NCBI GenBank assembly: GCA_025175895.1
Contig: CM046003.1
Coordinates: 47,052,335-47,116,334 of the forward strand
Source: Wurfbainia villosa
Taxonomy: Eukaryota > Streptophyta > Magnoliopsida > Zingiberales > Zingiberaceae
Direction of reading: 5' to 3'
Length of the DNA stretch: 64,000 bases
In this document: positions 36,216 to 48,667 of the stretch, piece after piece
Numbering within the stretch: the stretch's first letter is position 1
Layout: each line of letters starts with the position of its first letter
Position numbers and translations under genes: made by a program
Notes under the pieces: model-generated
The model's database searches: none
What the model saw: only the letters and a program-made list of their open reading frames with translations
Told to the model about the DNA's origin: nothing

Positions 36216-37447
36216 TGAAGGGTCGATGGTGGCCGGCTAGAGGGGGTGAATAACCTTTATCGTAGACGGTGGAAGTCGTTCGTTCGTTGCTCGTCTACAA
36301 ACACTATTAGCGCAAGTGGAATATACTAATGTAGACAATTAAAGACAAAGAAAAGGAAGAATAGAAAACACAAACGCTAACACCACAATGTAACGTGGTT
36401 CACGACCTCGCCGCTAATCCACGGTCTGATTCGTCCAAGGTGAATCATGCCTCAAGCTTTCACTATTCTCTCCTTTGCACCAAGCTAGGTGGAGGTAACC
36501 TCTTTACAATCCCTCTTCTTACAATAGAATGGAATAATAGCAAGTAAGAAGAGTAGAAGAGCTTTAGAGCACTTTGGGAGATGTTATGAGTTGAAGCATT
36601 AGACTCCCAAATGCCCTCACCCCTTCTTTTTATAGAAGAAGAGGGTTTCTTCCCGTTGACACAGGACCAATCGACTGATGCCCCGATCGGTCGACTGATC
36701 CCGTAGCCGTTGCCCAATAACGGCTTCTTCCACGTTAGATTCCATCCAAATGCTCCCACATCAGTCGACTGATCTTACCATCAGTCGACTGATGGAACTA
36801 TCAGTCGAGTGATGGAAGCGAACACTCCATTCAGTGCCCGAAACCCTTGCGACCAGTCGACTGATGCCTTCATCAGTCGACTGGTGGTCTCGCAGTCGAC
36901 TGCCAATCCATGGTAGTCGACTGTTGACACATGAACCGGACTCGAACACTACTCGAGTCACAGTCGACTTAGAGTAGTTGACTACCATTACATGGCAGTC
37001 GACTGGTGTCGGAAAATCCCATCCGACACTTAGCCAATTGGCCAAGTTCCACCTAAGTGCACTACCCCTTCCCGGGTTACATTCGCTCACTCTCATCCCT
37101 TGGAGTCCCTCGCCTTTGAAGTTGTCTTCGTTCGGCCACGTCCCTCGGATGCGCCAAGCGCACGACTCTGCAGTGCCATCATTCGCATCTCGCCCTGAAC
37201 TCTACTTCCTCCGACTTCAATCCAATCTTCTTGTCCGGCGGTCCCTCGGATGCTCCAAGCGTACGACTTCCGCAAAGCTATCCTTCACCGACTCAAGGAC
37301 CGAGTCATGAGAGGTGAAACTCGCCAATGCTCCATGTGCGAATTACTAGGTCCTGCAAGACTCCAACGCACATATCAAATCCAAACATCCTAACTTAAAC
37401 CCTTTGCCACACACATCAAAACCATATCACGGGTTGATTGCCTAACA
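36216..37447 (-). repeat. 5' LTR of B3
   Basis: 1,232 bp, palindromes intact. Example: arms 36852-36866 and 36871-36885 are perfect 15-bp inverted repeats around CCTT. TATA box in CTTTTTATAGAAG near 36626-36633 (minus). Confidence 0.92.
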
Positions 37448-37926
37448 ATGATCATGTCCCGATTGGAGAGTTTTTCACCTACACTTGATAAACCGGTTAT
37501 TATTTCCTTAAAACATTAATGAAGTGAGAGTAACTTTTTCCCCTTATCTAATTTGATATTTCTTAATTGAGAGCGGAGGAGGTCCCTTCTTGCTAGCTTG
37601 GCTTCGGATGTGCTTTCATGAAGTTCCACTAGCTTCTCCCACATATCCTTGGCACTTGCACATTCTCCTATTCGGTTTATCTCTTGTTGAGGAAGCATAT
37701 TGAATAGGTGATGTTTTGCCTTTGAATTCACCAAGTGCTCCTCTCTTTGCTTCTTTGTCCACCTTGACTTTTCAATTGGTTCACCCTCTTCATCCCTAGG
37801 TAACTCAAAACCGTTTTCCATAATAAGCATTATATCGAAATCGGTTTCAAAGAATACCTTCGTTCGCTTTTTTCACCAAGCGAATTCTCCTTCGAATTTA
37901 GGTGGATGAATGTTAGAGTCGGCCAT
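37448..37926 (-). pseudogene. gag: Gag of B2, N-terminal part
   Basis: Minus strand, ATG at 37926, homologous to the first ~160 residues of B1 gag (SNIHPPKF, then LPQQEINRIGECASAK). TGA at 37873-37875 replaces the second Trp of the conserved WWKK, and TAA at 37516-37518 follows SLH. Joined by position to 27385-28590. Confidence 0.9.
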
Positions 37927-37985
37927 CTCTTATCGTGCTTGTGTTGGCGATTAGTCTGCGACAAGCTCCTTGCTCTAATACCACT

Positions 37986-39274
37986 TATTGGAAGATTGGT
38001 GGCCGGCTAGAGGGGAGTAAATAGCCTCTTGATCATAGATGATGGAGATTGATCGCTTCTTGATTGTCTACAATCAGGTTAGCACAGCGGAAATATAGCT
38101 AAACACAACAATTAAACAAAACACAAGATAAAGAAGAGGATGCAAACTTGAACACAAGTGTGTAACATGGTTCACGACCCTTGCCTCTAATCCACAACCC
38201 GATTTTCTCCAGGTGAATCACTCCTAACCGAATCCACTAGATCTCTTCTTTTGCCCAAGCAAGGTGGAGGTAACCCTTCTTACAACACAACACTCCTTCT
38301 TACAATATGATTGAAAGAAATGCAAGGAGAAGGAGTAGAACTCATGTAGGGCACTTAGGGGATACTTGGGAGCATGAAGATTAACCTCCTCAAAGCCCAC
38401 ACCTCTCTTTTTATAGAGAGGGGCGAATTCTTCCTGCTAGCATCACGATCACGATGACAACATGATCGCCACCTTTGCAACGACTGATGATGTTTGATCG
38501 CAATCGCCACCGCCCAATGTAAACCTTGATAGCTGATTGGATCGATGACTCCATCACGATTATCGACTCGTAGCCGATCGATCACGACTACGAGTGCTTT
38601 ATGTCTGCAGGAACTCCAGCTAGCATCGCCATACATGGCCGATCGCCATCAATCAATCGCTAATGTAGCAGCCGATCGCTGATTGGCGCTCACAACACCA
38701 ATCGAACTCATTCGACTTGGATCAATTCGACTGCCCATTCATGGCAGTCGATTGGTGCTGGGTAAACCTCAAACAAGAGACTTGTTTGAGCATCCGACGG
38801 TCGGGTAAAATCTCAACCCACTCGGTTGAGTATTCGACACTTGACTTAGCCATTCGGCCAAGTTCACCTATGAGCTACGTTACATTTCGCTCATTCTCTC
38901 ATCTCCCTTGAAGTCCCTCACCGAAGTTCTCTTCGTCCGGCCACGTCCCTCGGATGCACCAAGCGCACGACTTCACAATGCCATCCTTTGCGTCTCGCCC
39001 TGAAGTCTACTTCCTTGGCTTCACTCCAATGTTGCTCATCTGGCGATCCCTCGGATGCATCAAGCGCACGACTTCGCAATGTCGTCCTTTACTGACTCAA
39101 GGACCCGAGCCATGAGATGGTGAACTCACCAATGTTAACATCAAGCCAATCCCATGTGTGAATTACTAAGTCCTATACGACTTCAACACATATATTAAAT
39201 CAACATAACAACCTAACTTAAACCTTTGCCACACACATCAAAACCACATCATACATGGGTTGATTGCCCTAACA
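37986..39274 (-). repeat. 5' LTR of B2
   Basis: 1,289 bp. A mutated primer site (GCTCTAATACCA, 37972-37983) adjoins it. Its terminal bases are TATTGG where TG is expected. Between 38440 and 38690 most palindromes are CGATCG/ATGATCG forms, unlike the sister LTR. Confidence 0.92.
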
Positions 39275-39279
39275 CACAT

Positions 39280-42200
39280 AACACATATATTATATAACCA
39301 TAAATCACAGCGAAAATACCCCAACAAATAATAAAGATACAATGACACAACTATGCACTCCGGAGTGACTTGACACAACAAAAATCATAATAGAAACCAC
39401 ATCTAAACTGAAACCACATCAAAGGCCAAATACATACAACACATTCGTATACCACAAATACAGAAATGATATAGGATAAAATCCCAAAACAACAATCCAC
39501 AAGAATAAAACAATATGGAAGTAATATCCAACACTTTAGTGTGAGATGGGATCAGCTGAGCGAAGCTCCGAACATCCAAGGAATCTTCTACTTGTGACCT
39601 GGGCGACAAGAAAACCCAAGGTCTGTGGTAGTGAGTATAAAACTCAACGGTAATATGACAGATAGTGCTTGAACAACATATACAAATATGGAGATCAACA
39701 AGTATACCAATAAAGATCAACATGTATAGATAGGGAGATCAACGAATATACAGTCTTAAAGGTAATAACAAATAACCATCAGTATAGTCAACTGAATATA
39801 ATGTAATGTATCGACATACCTGAGGGTTTGCAGCAACACAACATATATCATTTTGAACAAGTATACTGTAACAATGTAGCACATACCAATAACATATAAG
39901 GTCAATGCCACACCTATGACCAACGCCCAGCCATATGAACAGTATATAATCACATGTAATAACAACCCAGTCCATCCTATACTATGACATGACGCTAATC
40001 AGATGCATACAACAGTCTGAACCAACATGTACATCATTCTCAACACACAACAGTATAGAATATGCAAATGACACGTAACATAACGTACAAGCATATGCAA
40101 CAATCATAGCTCAACCAAATACAGCAACACATAGGCATAGGTAAAACATATATCAAAACACATGCATACATATATATATATATCCCAACAATGCATATGC
40201 ATGGTCATTTCTACAGACCCTATGCACAACCACGACCCCAGTGTGGCTTGGGTGGCACGACATGACAACTATCCCAACTCCAGCTATCACTACTCTCGAG
40301 TGGCCCAATGAGTAGTATGAATAAGTAGCTAGCCACCAGAGATCTATATGCTACACCACGGGGATCCCTACTGCTGGCCGCTCCATCACTATCCATGAGT
40401 GGTCGAGCACCGCACACAGGATAACTGCACACCACACAACTACCACCATCTATAGTGGGCGAGTGCGCAACACTAACTACCACCCTCAACAGTGGGCAAG
40501 TAGCAACTCCAGCTACCACCATTTATAGTGGTCGAGCGCAGCACAACCAATGATCTGCACTCAACCCTGCTACCACTATCCCGAGTGACCGAGGAGGCAG
40601 GATGAATGACGACCCATCTCAACCACAAGGGAGACCCAGTCGACAGCATGCATGAAATGTAATGATGTATAGCTCCACACATGTATCCCCGCAACACTCT
40701 CTATCCCACAGAGAGTCTTAGTCAACCAAAAGTTAACTGTGCAAGGACTACTAATCCACAATCACATATTGACAAAAACCCACTTATCTATGCACAAATA
40801 ACTAGATCCACCATAGATGCACAACTAATATGTGTACGATACAACAATCGACTCCATAATCAAATCCATCACCTAACCCTAGTGATGTGACATAGTAACC
40901 CAGTCTGAGTTCACAACTGTGCCCCTTGCTACATGTACTTAACTGAACATCCATAAGCCAACACACAATAGGGTTTGTAATTCATATCCATGATAAATGA
41001 ACGATGAATTAACAACAACATATCTCAAAGGTCAAAGGCTAAGTACAAGCACATGATTAAATAAGAGTGGAGTCAAGATAAAAGGGTATCAACATCAATC
41101 CAAATTCATGCACTGGATTCAACAAACTACTTGACTAGGGTAGATATTACCCACCTAATATGTAATCCGTGCTATCCATCTCCACGTCCATGTATCTATC
41201 ACAATCAAAGTCCTGTAACAATAGGATACAGTTAAGTACCATCATACATATAATGATCGAATCAAATCCTACATCAACCTTGTATCTCGATCAACTAACT
41301 GAACAATTTCTTCCATTAGCTCCTAATCAGCAAACCAAATAATAGACTAACCATAGATCTAACATCTCATCCATAGCACTTAAATCACAACTCACCTAAC
41401 TTAGTTCCAATTGCTAAATAGCTCAATCCAAATAGGAAATGGCAAGCTTACTCACATTTGTCTTCATCACTTGCACTAAGAGGCAGATTAGAAGCAAACA
41501 TCCATATTTCTTTTACTCACGGTGAAGAAGAGGTATGACCTAACGTTTCAATTTAGCTGAAGGTCGATGAAATCCAGTTCAAATAAAGTCTCCTCCCCTG
41601 TAATTAGAGTTATATCAGATTTATACCTAATCAATCTAAAATTCCTTAACCCAAATCCACAATTCAGGTAAACAAGGGAATCACAGAGTCATTACTAGAA
41701 ATCGAAGGTAGCATTCTTCCTTGTCGCAACAACAAAAATTGTTGTTGGTATCACTCCCAACAGCAGGTATTGGTGGCAGATCAAGGTAAAGAAACAAGGA
41801 AATGGCGGCATGAGGCATATCACAGCTAAGGAAGAAAACCCCAATAATAAACCTGAACTATGGCAGTGTCGGAATCACAAAGTCGACAGGAAAATGACAA
41901 GATTCTTGAGATCGAAGGAGTGGCGCGGCATGAGATCGACTACTGAATAGAGGGCCGACCAATTGCTGCTCACAGTGGAGATCAATGACAATGAGCTGGC
42001 TTGGAATGTTAGCGATGGACGATGACATAGATCGACACAGTGCTGATTGAAGAGAAAGGGAAAAACAGAAGAAGAGTGATGGCGGTGGCGATCGAGCGGT
42101 GAGGTTGCGACGATCGAGCGTGGCAGCTGCCGATGTTCGTCGGAGCTGGCAACCTCTCCGACGACACTCGAGGTAAAGAGGAGAGGCGACAAGCAAGGAG

Positions 42201-42419
42201 AAGAGAATTGGGATTGGGAATGAGGGATCGCGACTGAGAAATCGGGATCGGGATTTAAAAGAGGCGATGGAAGTTGGTTCGGCTAGCTTAGGTTTAGCTT
42301 AAATCAAACCTAGGATTAATAGGGACTTAGGATTAGATCATTAACCCCTTGATAAACCACCCATTAATCTAATGATAACTCATTTAAGCCTATTAATAAT
42401 TTTTTCCCAGTATCTTACA
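39280..42419 (+). repeat. Right piece of solo LTR F
   Basis: 3.1 kb without a credible gene. At about 40270-40580 a degenerate ~45-bp tandem repeat with CTACCACCAT.TATAGTGG.CGAGCG phrases. The rest is A/C-rich and unique within the window. Confidence 0.75.
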
Positions 42420-42470
42420 AAGTCTACCTAATCAGAACTCGAGGGTGAGTTCTTTTCAACTCTGAGTGTC

Positions 42471-43054
42471 TGATGCAAGTGCATCCAACACAACACAGCA
42501 TGCTTGAGCCCCTTAACACGAGCGTGCATCATCCTTGACCAAAACAGAGCATAACAGGATTTCCAGAGGCCAATACAAGAAGGCCTTGGCCACCTCCATG
42601 CTCGTGCCCCATTTTGGGGCATAACCAGAAGTTCAACATGTTCCCCTCCATAGTTATGGTCCATACCATGATCAGGTTGTGGATCCCTCCATGGCCATGG
42701 TGCGCCGCCGCCCCGACTATTTAGGGTCTCGTTAAAATTTTATTATTATTATTTTACTTGGTTTGAATTTTGTGTTTAATTTTAAAATTTTAGTTTTAAA
42801 TTTTTTATATTTACCTTTTCTATTTCCTTAAATTTTTTTTATTATTTCTTTTGTTTGAACTTTTTCCTATCTCTAGTCTATTTAAGCATGGGCTTAGGCT
42901 CTTGTAATAGATTGATTTTTGATTTCGTTTAAACATAGAAGTGTATCCTCTTATGTTAGCGAATTCCACCTCTCCTTTGATTCTCTCTACCTACCTCTCT
43001 TCTAGTGTTGCCATGTGTGGAAGGATGAACCCATCTCGCTATCCTGCATGTGTA
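42471..43054 (+). repeat. 3' LTR of G
   Basis: TGATGCAAGTGCATCC...GTGTA, 584 bp, collinear with 12870-13445. Between F and this LTR, 42425-42470 is the last stretch of G internal sequence. Confidence 0.87.
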
Positions 43055-43462
43055 AAAAAAAATGCCCAATGAAATTATGAAAAATCAAAATTTGAGAACT
43101 TAGAATAGGAAAATCAAGTCTTGAAATCAAGACTAAATAAATTATAATAGATCCTCAAGAAGATAGCAAATATATTTAAAGAGTCAAAAGGGTAAAACCT
43201 AGGTTTTGATAAGCAAAAACTACCTAAGAACAATAAAGACTTGGGACATAAACCTAAGTCCAAGGAGAGTATGCCAACTATGGAACTAATTTGGAGTGGA
43301 GTCAAGATTACAAGGGAGACAATCTCTAGATTTGACCTTGATGAGAATACAATAACTAAGGTTTCTAAGAAGCGTAGGAGAGTCATTAGAAAGATATTTA
43401 GGGAGATTATCCCTAATGATTACCTAGTAAACCAAAGAATCTCTAATATAATAGGTTTCTAA
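43055..43462 (+). pseudogene. gag: Gag of C2, C-terminal part
   Basis: Continues 12150-12869 after G. Collinear with C1 (about 630-771) and with C3 (58700-59252). The end (KVSKKRRRVIRK...NDYLVNQRISN) corresponds to the VPKEYIVNPRNLNRF region of C3. Stops and frame changes throughout; no pol follows. Confidence 0.72.
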
Positions 43463-45091
43463 AAGTATGATCCCCTTATACTAAATGGGTATAGAATGTG
43501 TCAACTTAGAGTAAAAAAGTAGTTGACTTAACCATAACAAAGTCGATGCTTTAGAGCATTTTCGAAGTATAGTGATACTTTGAAAATGAAATTAAAATTT
43601 TGTCCTAATAGGTTTTAGGATGTGCCAATATAAATATAAGTTTAAATTGATCGAGGCTGGCACATTAAGATATGGTAAATAGTGTGTCAAGTTTAGGGTT
43701 TGGCACACTCGAGAGAGTTTGTCGACTTATGTGAAATTGTGGATTTGACATAATTTAAGATAAAATCCCTTAGATTTGAAATTTACGTACTTTTTGTATA
43801 CCATGTTAATCTCATATTTGTTATGCTTTGTATGTCATATTATATGTCATGACATCATGTCATACATAATTGTGTATAATTTGTCAAATTTTATTTTGTC
43901 ATGTCATGGCATCATGTATCATTTAAACTTGATAAATTTTTATTTAAAAACTATGCATAAAATGTATATCATGATTAGTTTCATACCTTGATTTATTTAC
44001 TTACAATTAAGGATAAATGGCAAATATTTGACATCCTAGGTAGGATGATCAAATTACTATTGCCTATATAAAAATACTTGACCCCTTAACAGATTTAGGG
44101 AAGAATCAATTTATATTTTACAAAAATTATAGGATGGCTTGTATGTATATTTAGATAAATTAGTCACAAGTGAGACATTATTATGATGAGTTAAGTTCAA
44201 GGGATTTATATGGTGCATCAAATGAACTAAACTTCATCAAAATAACATGGATGTCATATGAATCTCATGGGGAAAGCTAATGTACAAGTCATGTATACTT
44301 AGCTCATAGATCATGAATAGAAATTGATTTTGAAAATATTTTTAAAATTATTTTGGAAATCCTTGGTGAACTAAACATCATTATTGATAGTGTTGATACA
44401 AAGTTTGGATGAAATATTGAAGTTTTTAATGATTTTTAACTTTGTATCATGCTTTGAAAATAATAAATATTTTCATAGAAAACTATTTTTCTCCTAGAGT
44501 ATTTGACATAATTAATATCTATAAGAAGTTTTAAGAATTTTTGAAAACCAGAGAATTACTTATGCATTGTCGAAATTAGATTGACAAATGTATTTTTAGG
44601 ATTATCAGACATAAGTCCATTGTTTAAAAAAAAATCAACTACAGTTGGTGTTAGTTGACTATTATTGTTGATTTTGACTAAATAGAACTATTTAAGTTCA
44701 TCTTAGGTATTTTAACTACTAATAATTCTCTGATATGTTTGGACAAGCATTCAAAGGGAAAGTTTCTTAGTAAAATTAAAAATGAGAGTTAGAAATGAGA
44801 GAATCAAACCTTTAGGGGTGGTTAAGATTCAAGAATAAACTTTTGATCTCATGATTTAAATTTTGGAACTTTCTAAAAGTTTAGGAACTCCAAAAGCATT
44901 ATTGGTGCAATAGTTAATGAGGAGTCTATCTTTGGGAGGAGGTCCTTCTTCAAGGCATGAAGAATGATTGATTTATCAAAAGGGGAGAAAGAAGGATAGC
45001 CTTATCTCAGTCATATGAATGACTGAAGAGAGGAGAATGAAGTATTTCAGATGTTGATAAATGGAGAATTAGGTTGAAGTATGTAGTTTTT
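43463..45091 (+). other. Noncoding distal part of C2
   Basis: No gene. The part from about 44438 matches 10211-11000 of C1, including purine motifs such as CAAAAGGGGAGAAAG near 44976. It is cut by LTR H at 45092 before any 3' LTR of its own. Confidence 0.65.
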
Positions 45092-46839
45092 TGTTAGGAC
45101 CTTGGCATGCTAGAGGTGAGGAGGGGGGGGGGCGGTGAATAGCGTCTCAACTCGATCTTCAATTGTGTTCATGTTCGTGATTGTCTACAAGCCGTCAATG
45201 CAGTGGAAAATAAAACAAATAAGCACAACACCTGGATTTTTACGTGGTTCGGAATCCTCGATTCCTACTCCATAACCTAATTCCTACTATAGTTCTACTA
45301 TCATTTATTCTTCTCAAAAACCTTCTGAAGGTGGAGAAACCTCTTACAACCTGAGCTTTACAAAAGATGCAACTAAATACGAGTAACAATAGAAACGAAA
45401 GAAAAAGAATCAAAAGTGATTTACACAATATGATCTTTTTTGCTCACTGTTTGGTTGCTTCGGAATGACTTGGAAGGTCTGTAAAGTAGTATCTCTTCCC
45501 CTTCTAAGTCTCCAAGAATTGATGTCTTCAAATCACCACGAAGTCCCTTCTTATAGACTTCTCATCGGATTGATTTCTACCTACCAGTCAACTGGCCTTA
45601 CCCCCAGTCGACTGCTTCCTTGACCATTGCTCGACTATCTCTCCAACAGGATGATCCACGTGTGATTCTAGTGCACTAGTCTATTGGGCTATTGATCCGT
45701 TTTGTGGCTTGCTACAGTGACACTAGTCGACTAATCAATGACATCAATCGACTTACCAATCTTTTGTGCCCAACCACAGTGTCACCAGTCAACTGATCAA
45801 CAACATCAGTCGACTATTCTTAAGCACCCATTGTGAGCTTCCTGAGCATTCACTTTCTCATCCCGAGTACCAAACCCGAGCACCCATCTCGAGTGCCCAA
45901 CACCAGTAGGTGATTAACCATCAATCAACTACCCTAGCACCAAGCTCTGTCCCTCGTCCCGAGCATCGACTTCTCGAGCGCTCGAGTCCTTTCTTGAGGG
46001 TTGAGTCCTAAGCACTCGTTGGAACTTCCCTAGTGCTCGAGTCCTTGTTCCCAAGCAACAATTGATTGCCTTATCACTGTAATCGACTAATAGACCCTGA
46101 GCACCCTAGTCCATTCCTCATCCCGAGTACGCGACTCATGCCACGCTCCCAAGCACCTTATGAGTGACCAGTCGACTGTCACACCCACCAGTTGATTACC
46201 TGAGCACCCAAGAACCTGACCCTAGTGCACTTCTTCCTGAGTGTTGCTTCCTCAATGCCCTGAGTTCTTCCCGAGCACCGAATCAGTCGACTGACCTTAA
46301 CTAGTTGGTCTTATTTCAAGTCAACCTACCAAGACTTTTCTCGTCCAACATTCGATCATCCTTGACCTGTCGAAACCTCTCTTGCCTAACATCTAGTCAC
46401 TCTTGACCTGTTAGGACTTCTCCTGCCAAGCATCATGCCATGTTGATATGTCAGGACTTTACTTTGAAAAGCATTCGGTCATCTTGACCTGCTGATACTT
46501 CATTTGCCAAGCATTCAGTCATCTTGACCTGTTGGGACTTCACTTGCCAAGTATATGATCAATGGTGACCTATCGAAACTTCACCAACATCAAGCATCCG
46601 ATCCTCCTTAACTCACTTGGATTTCTTACTTGCTAACTCCCTATTGGACTTCTAATGACCGAGTGTCCGATCCTCCCTGATCTACTTAAATTTTTCCACT
46701 TGTCAAGTATCTAGTCCTTCCTGACCCACTTGAATTTCTCATCACCAAATGTTTGGTCCTTCTTGACCCATTTGAATTGTTCACTCATCAAGTATCCAGT
46801 CAACTTTAACCTACTTGACTTCCTATCACATCAACTTCT
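45092..46839 (-). repeat. LTR H, minus strand, C-like
   Basis: The lower end TGTTAGGACCTTGGCATGCTAG and the GGTGAATAGC segment match the end region of B/C-type LTRs in reverse. AGTCGACT-type motifs occur at about 45593-45830. A ~40-bp tandem repeat (CTTGACCTGTTGGGACTTCA...TGCCAAGCATTC) fills 46320-46830. The upper boundary is uncertain because LTR I starts at 46840 without a clear H terminus. A run of 9 G near 45121 may be a sequencing weak point. Confidence 0.55.
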
Positions 46840-48412
46840 TGTTAGAGTAGGTGCCCTATAAGACAACTGTTCGCTAGGGCTTTGATGACTCTTTTGAATA
46901 AAACATCCTTTATTTTAATATAATTCAATTCAATATGTCATTTACTTTATCTTAATACCCATGCTAGAGGCATAAAAAAAAATCCTTGAATATACTATAG
47001 TGAGATGTGGTGGTACATATGATTATCATCATGAAATATATCAGTATTCACTGTATAGTCTAAACTTGTTCGTAGGTAATTGGGTCACCTAAGAAACAAG
47101 GATAAAAGGTCGCTCAAGCTAGAGACTAGCATCTGTGATGCAGTGTACAACATTTAATTGGTAGAGATGTTCAAGCATACAGATAGGTACTCATACAATG
47201 AGTTCATCGAACTACCCTCACTCAGACTTTCCAAGTGATTATTATTTATCGAGTGGATAAGTCCTTGATTGTGGTTGTACACTAGTAGTTCTTATGACCT
47301 AGGACAACACTGAGACTCTATATGTTCGGATTGTACTTTGACTCATTTACCGACTCTATTGGGGTCATCAAGTGGTGAGATTGGGTGCAGTAAAGAAACA
47401 TATAGGAGTCAGTGCATTATAGTCAGGGATTCACCGCACACCCACTATTATGGATATCCTATGTAATGTATTGTTATATAGTGTATAAAGTCTTTGATCA
47501 AGACTGTAAGAAGTGTTTTCAGAAAGGAGTTTCCTAGTTACACATGTGATGTCACTCTAAGATACATCACATAGTTGTCAAATCAACATACAACTTTCGA
47601 TGTACCAATAGTTGAAGGGATTGGATTTTACGTTAACCATAATCGACTGGTTCTTGCAGGCACTATTCAGTGATACATAGGGAGTCACGGGGCGGTGTTG
47701 CTAGACGCTCGTACCATGATTCATTGGGTGCTAATCAGAATTAGTTATGATGTCCTATAATCAAAGAGTTGATCATAGGATGGGGTTATTAAGGGTATGC
47801 CTAAATAAAAGACAAATATGGTCATGAATCATAAAGAGTTGTGAAGTCACGACTATCTATATTCCTAAAACATGGAAGGTCACACAAGTATTGATTTCCC
47901 TATTTTCTATTGAGAAAGTAAAAAAATTCAAGTAGTTGAATTTGATGAATGAAGTTTGATGTGATAAAACAGTGAATTAATAATTAAAGTTTGATATGAT
48001 CAAATGTTATGGTTCATAAAAGAGTTTATGAATAATTTACAATCAATGGAAAGAAGAAGAGTGGAAGAGTTCCACACATGGTTCACAAATCGGATTTGTT
48101 CTCACCATGTTAACGATATTGGATCGTTAATAGGATGAACTTCATTATTAGGTTCTACAATAGTTCTAAAACCTAATAGCCAAAGATGGAAGAGGGGGAA
48201 ATGGGCATATAGCCCACGAGCCCATTACAAACTCATGATGGGAGATCAAGGGTTGAGATGAGTAAAGAATGAGAAGAAAAATTGGTTTTCTCTTCTTCTT
48301 AAACTCTTCCTCTTCTCATTAAGTTTTGGGCAGCCACCTTTTCCTCTTCTCATTGAAGTGGCTGGCCATGTCATAAAGGAGAAGATGAGAGATCTTCTTG
48401 CAGGGATCTTGA
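46840..48412 (+). repeat. LTR I, left part
   Basis: Starts TGTTAGAGTAGGTGCCC, a typical plant LTR start. No ORF. It runs into unrelated sequence near 48412; a possible continuation lies at 55205-55913, since GGATCTTGA occurs at both 48404-48412 and 55196-55204. The end of that continuation is followed by TGGTATCCGAACT (55919-55931), a decayed primer-site-like sequence. Boundaries are inferred. Confidence 0.5.
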
Positions 48413-48667
48413 TGTGGCACGAAATTTTTTTCCCTTCGAGATTGGACTGTAGAAGGCGGGTTCCCTCCGACCGCATCAGTAAATAGTGTCCTGAAAAAGT
48501 TAACATGTGTTAAACCACTGCTGGTCTACCCGACGATGACACTCCGATGCTTAAGTTAGGCCGGAAATATATGAAAGAAAATATATTAAATGCAATAAAA
48601 ATAATGTAAAAGAAGAGGAAAAGAGAACTTATCTCATGTGCAATTAGAAAAATGTAAAACAAGACTA
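48413..48667 (-). other. Noncoding stretch downstream of the unknown ORF
   Basis: Read on the minus strand it holds TAAGCATCGGAGTGTCATCG, a phrase like the leader-proximal part of some gypsy LTRs, and GTTAACTTTTTCAGGACAC, which resembles a splice acceptor. No ORF. It could be a 3' untranslated end or an LTR fragment. Confidence 0.35.

Larger units (their letters stand above)
28591..37447 (-). mobile_element. Gag-only element B3, inserted in B2 gag
   Basis: LTRs 28591-29817 (3') and 36216-37447 (5'), TSD ATGAT at 28586-28590 and 37448-37452. Primer site 36201-36213 (one mismatch, minus). Gag is 36152 down to 31076, interrupted by solo LTR D (32164-35525). Net length about 5.5 kb, as in B1 and J. 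Confidence 0.95.
14425..39274 (-). mobile_element. Gag-only element B2, carrying nested A and B3
   Basis: Minus-strand B-family element flanked by CACAT at 14420-14424 and 39275-39279. The 3' LTR is 14425-14581 plus 25098-26234, split by A. The 5' LTR is 37986-39274. Gag is split by B3 into 27385-28590 and 37448-37926. Removing the insertions leaves about 5.4 kb, the same size as B1 and J. Confidence 0.93.
14322..42419 (+). mobile_element. Solo LTR F, interrupted by B2
   Basis: Starts TGTCACGCCCC at 14322 and ends TCTTACA at 42419, flanked by AAGTC at 14317-14321 and 42420-42424. Without B2 and its TSD copy it is about 3.24 kb with no ORF, primer site or second LTR, so it is a solo LTR. Its left piece is 14322-14424 and its right piece 39280-42419. 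Orientation is tentative, from the similar ends of D. Confidence 0.85.
12870..43054 (+). mobile_element. Small gypsy-like LTR element G, hosting the nested stack
   Basis: LTRs at 12870-13445 and 42471-43054 are homologous and flanked by AAAAA at 12865-12869 and 43055-43059; the C2 gag is collinear across the pair. Without the F insertion the internal region is under 1 kb, too short for gag-pol, so this is a non-autonomous or internally deleted element. CAGAACTCGAGGGTGAGTTC at about 42433 resembles the pol 3' end of some plant Ty3/gypsy elements; that family call is from memory. Confidence 0.85.

Noticed and set aside
45119..45131. G-run (and C-run near 35308) as quadruplex or regulatory element
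   Set aside because: A single homopolymer run with no spaced G-blocks; also a common site of sequencing error.
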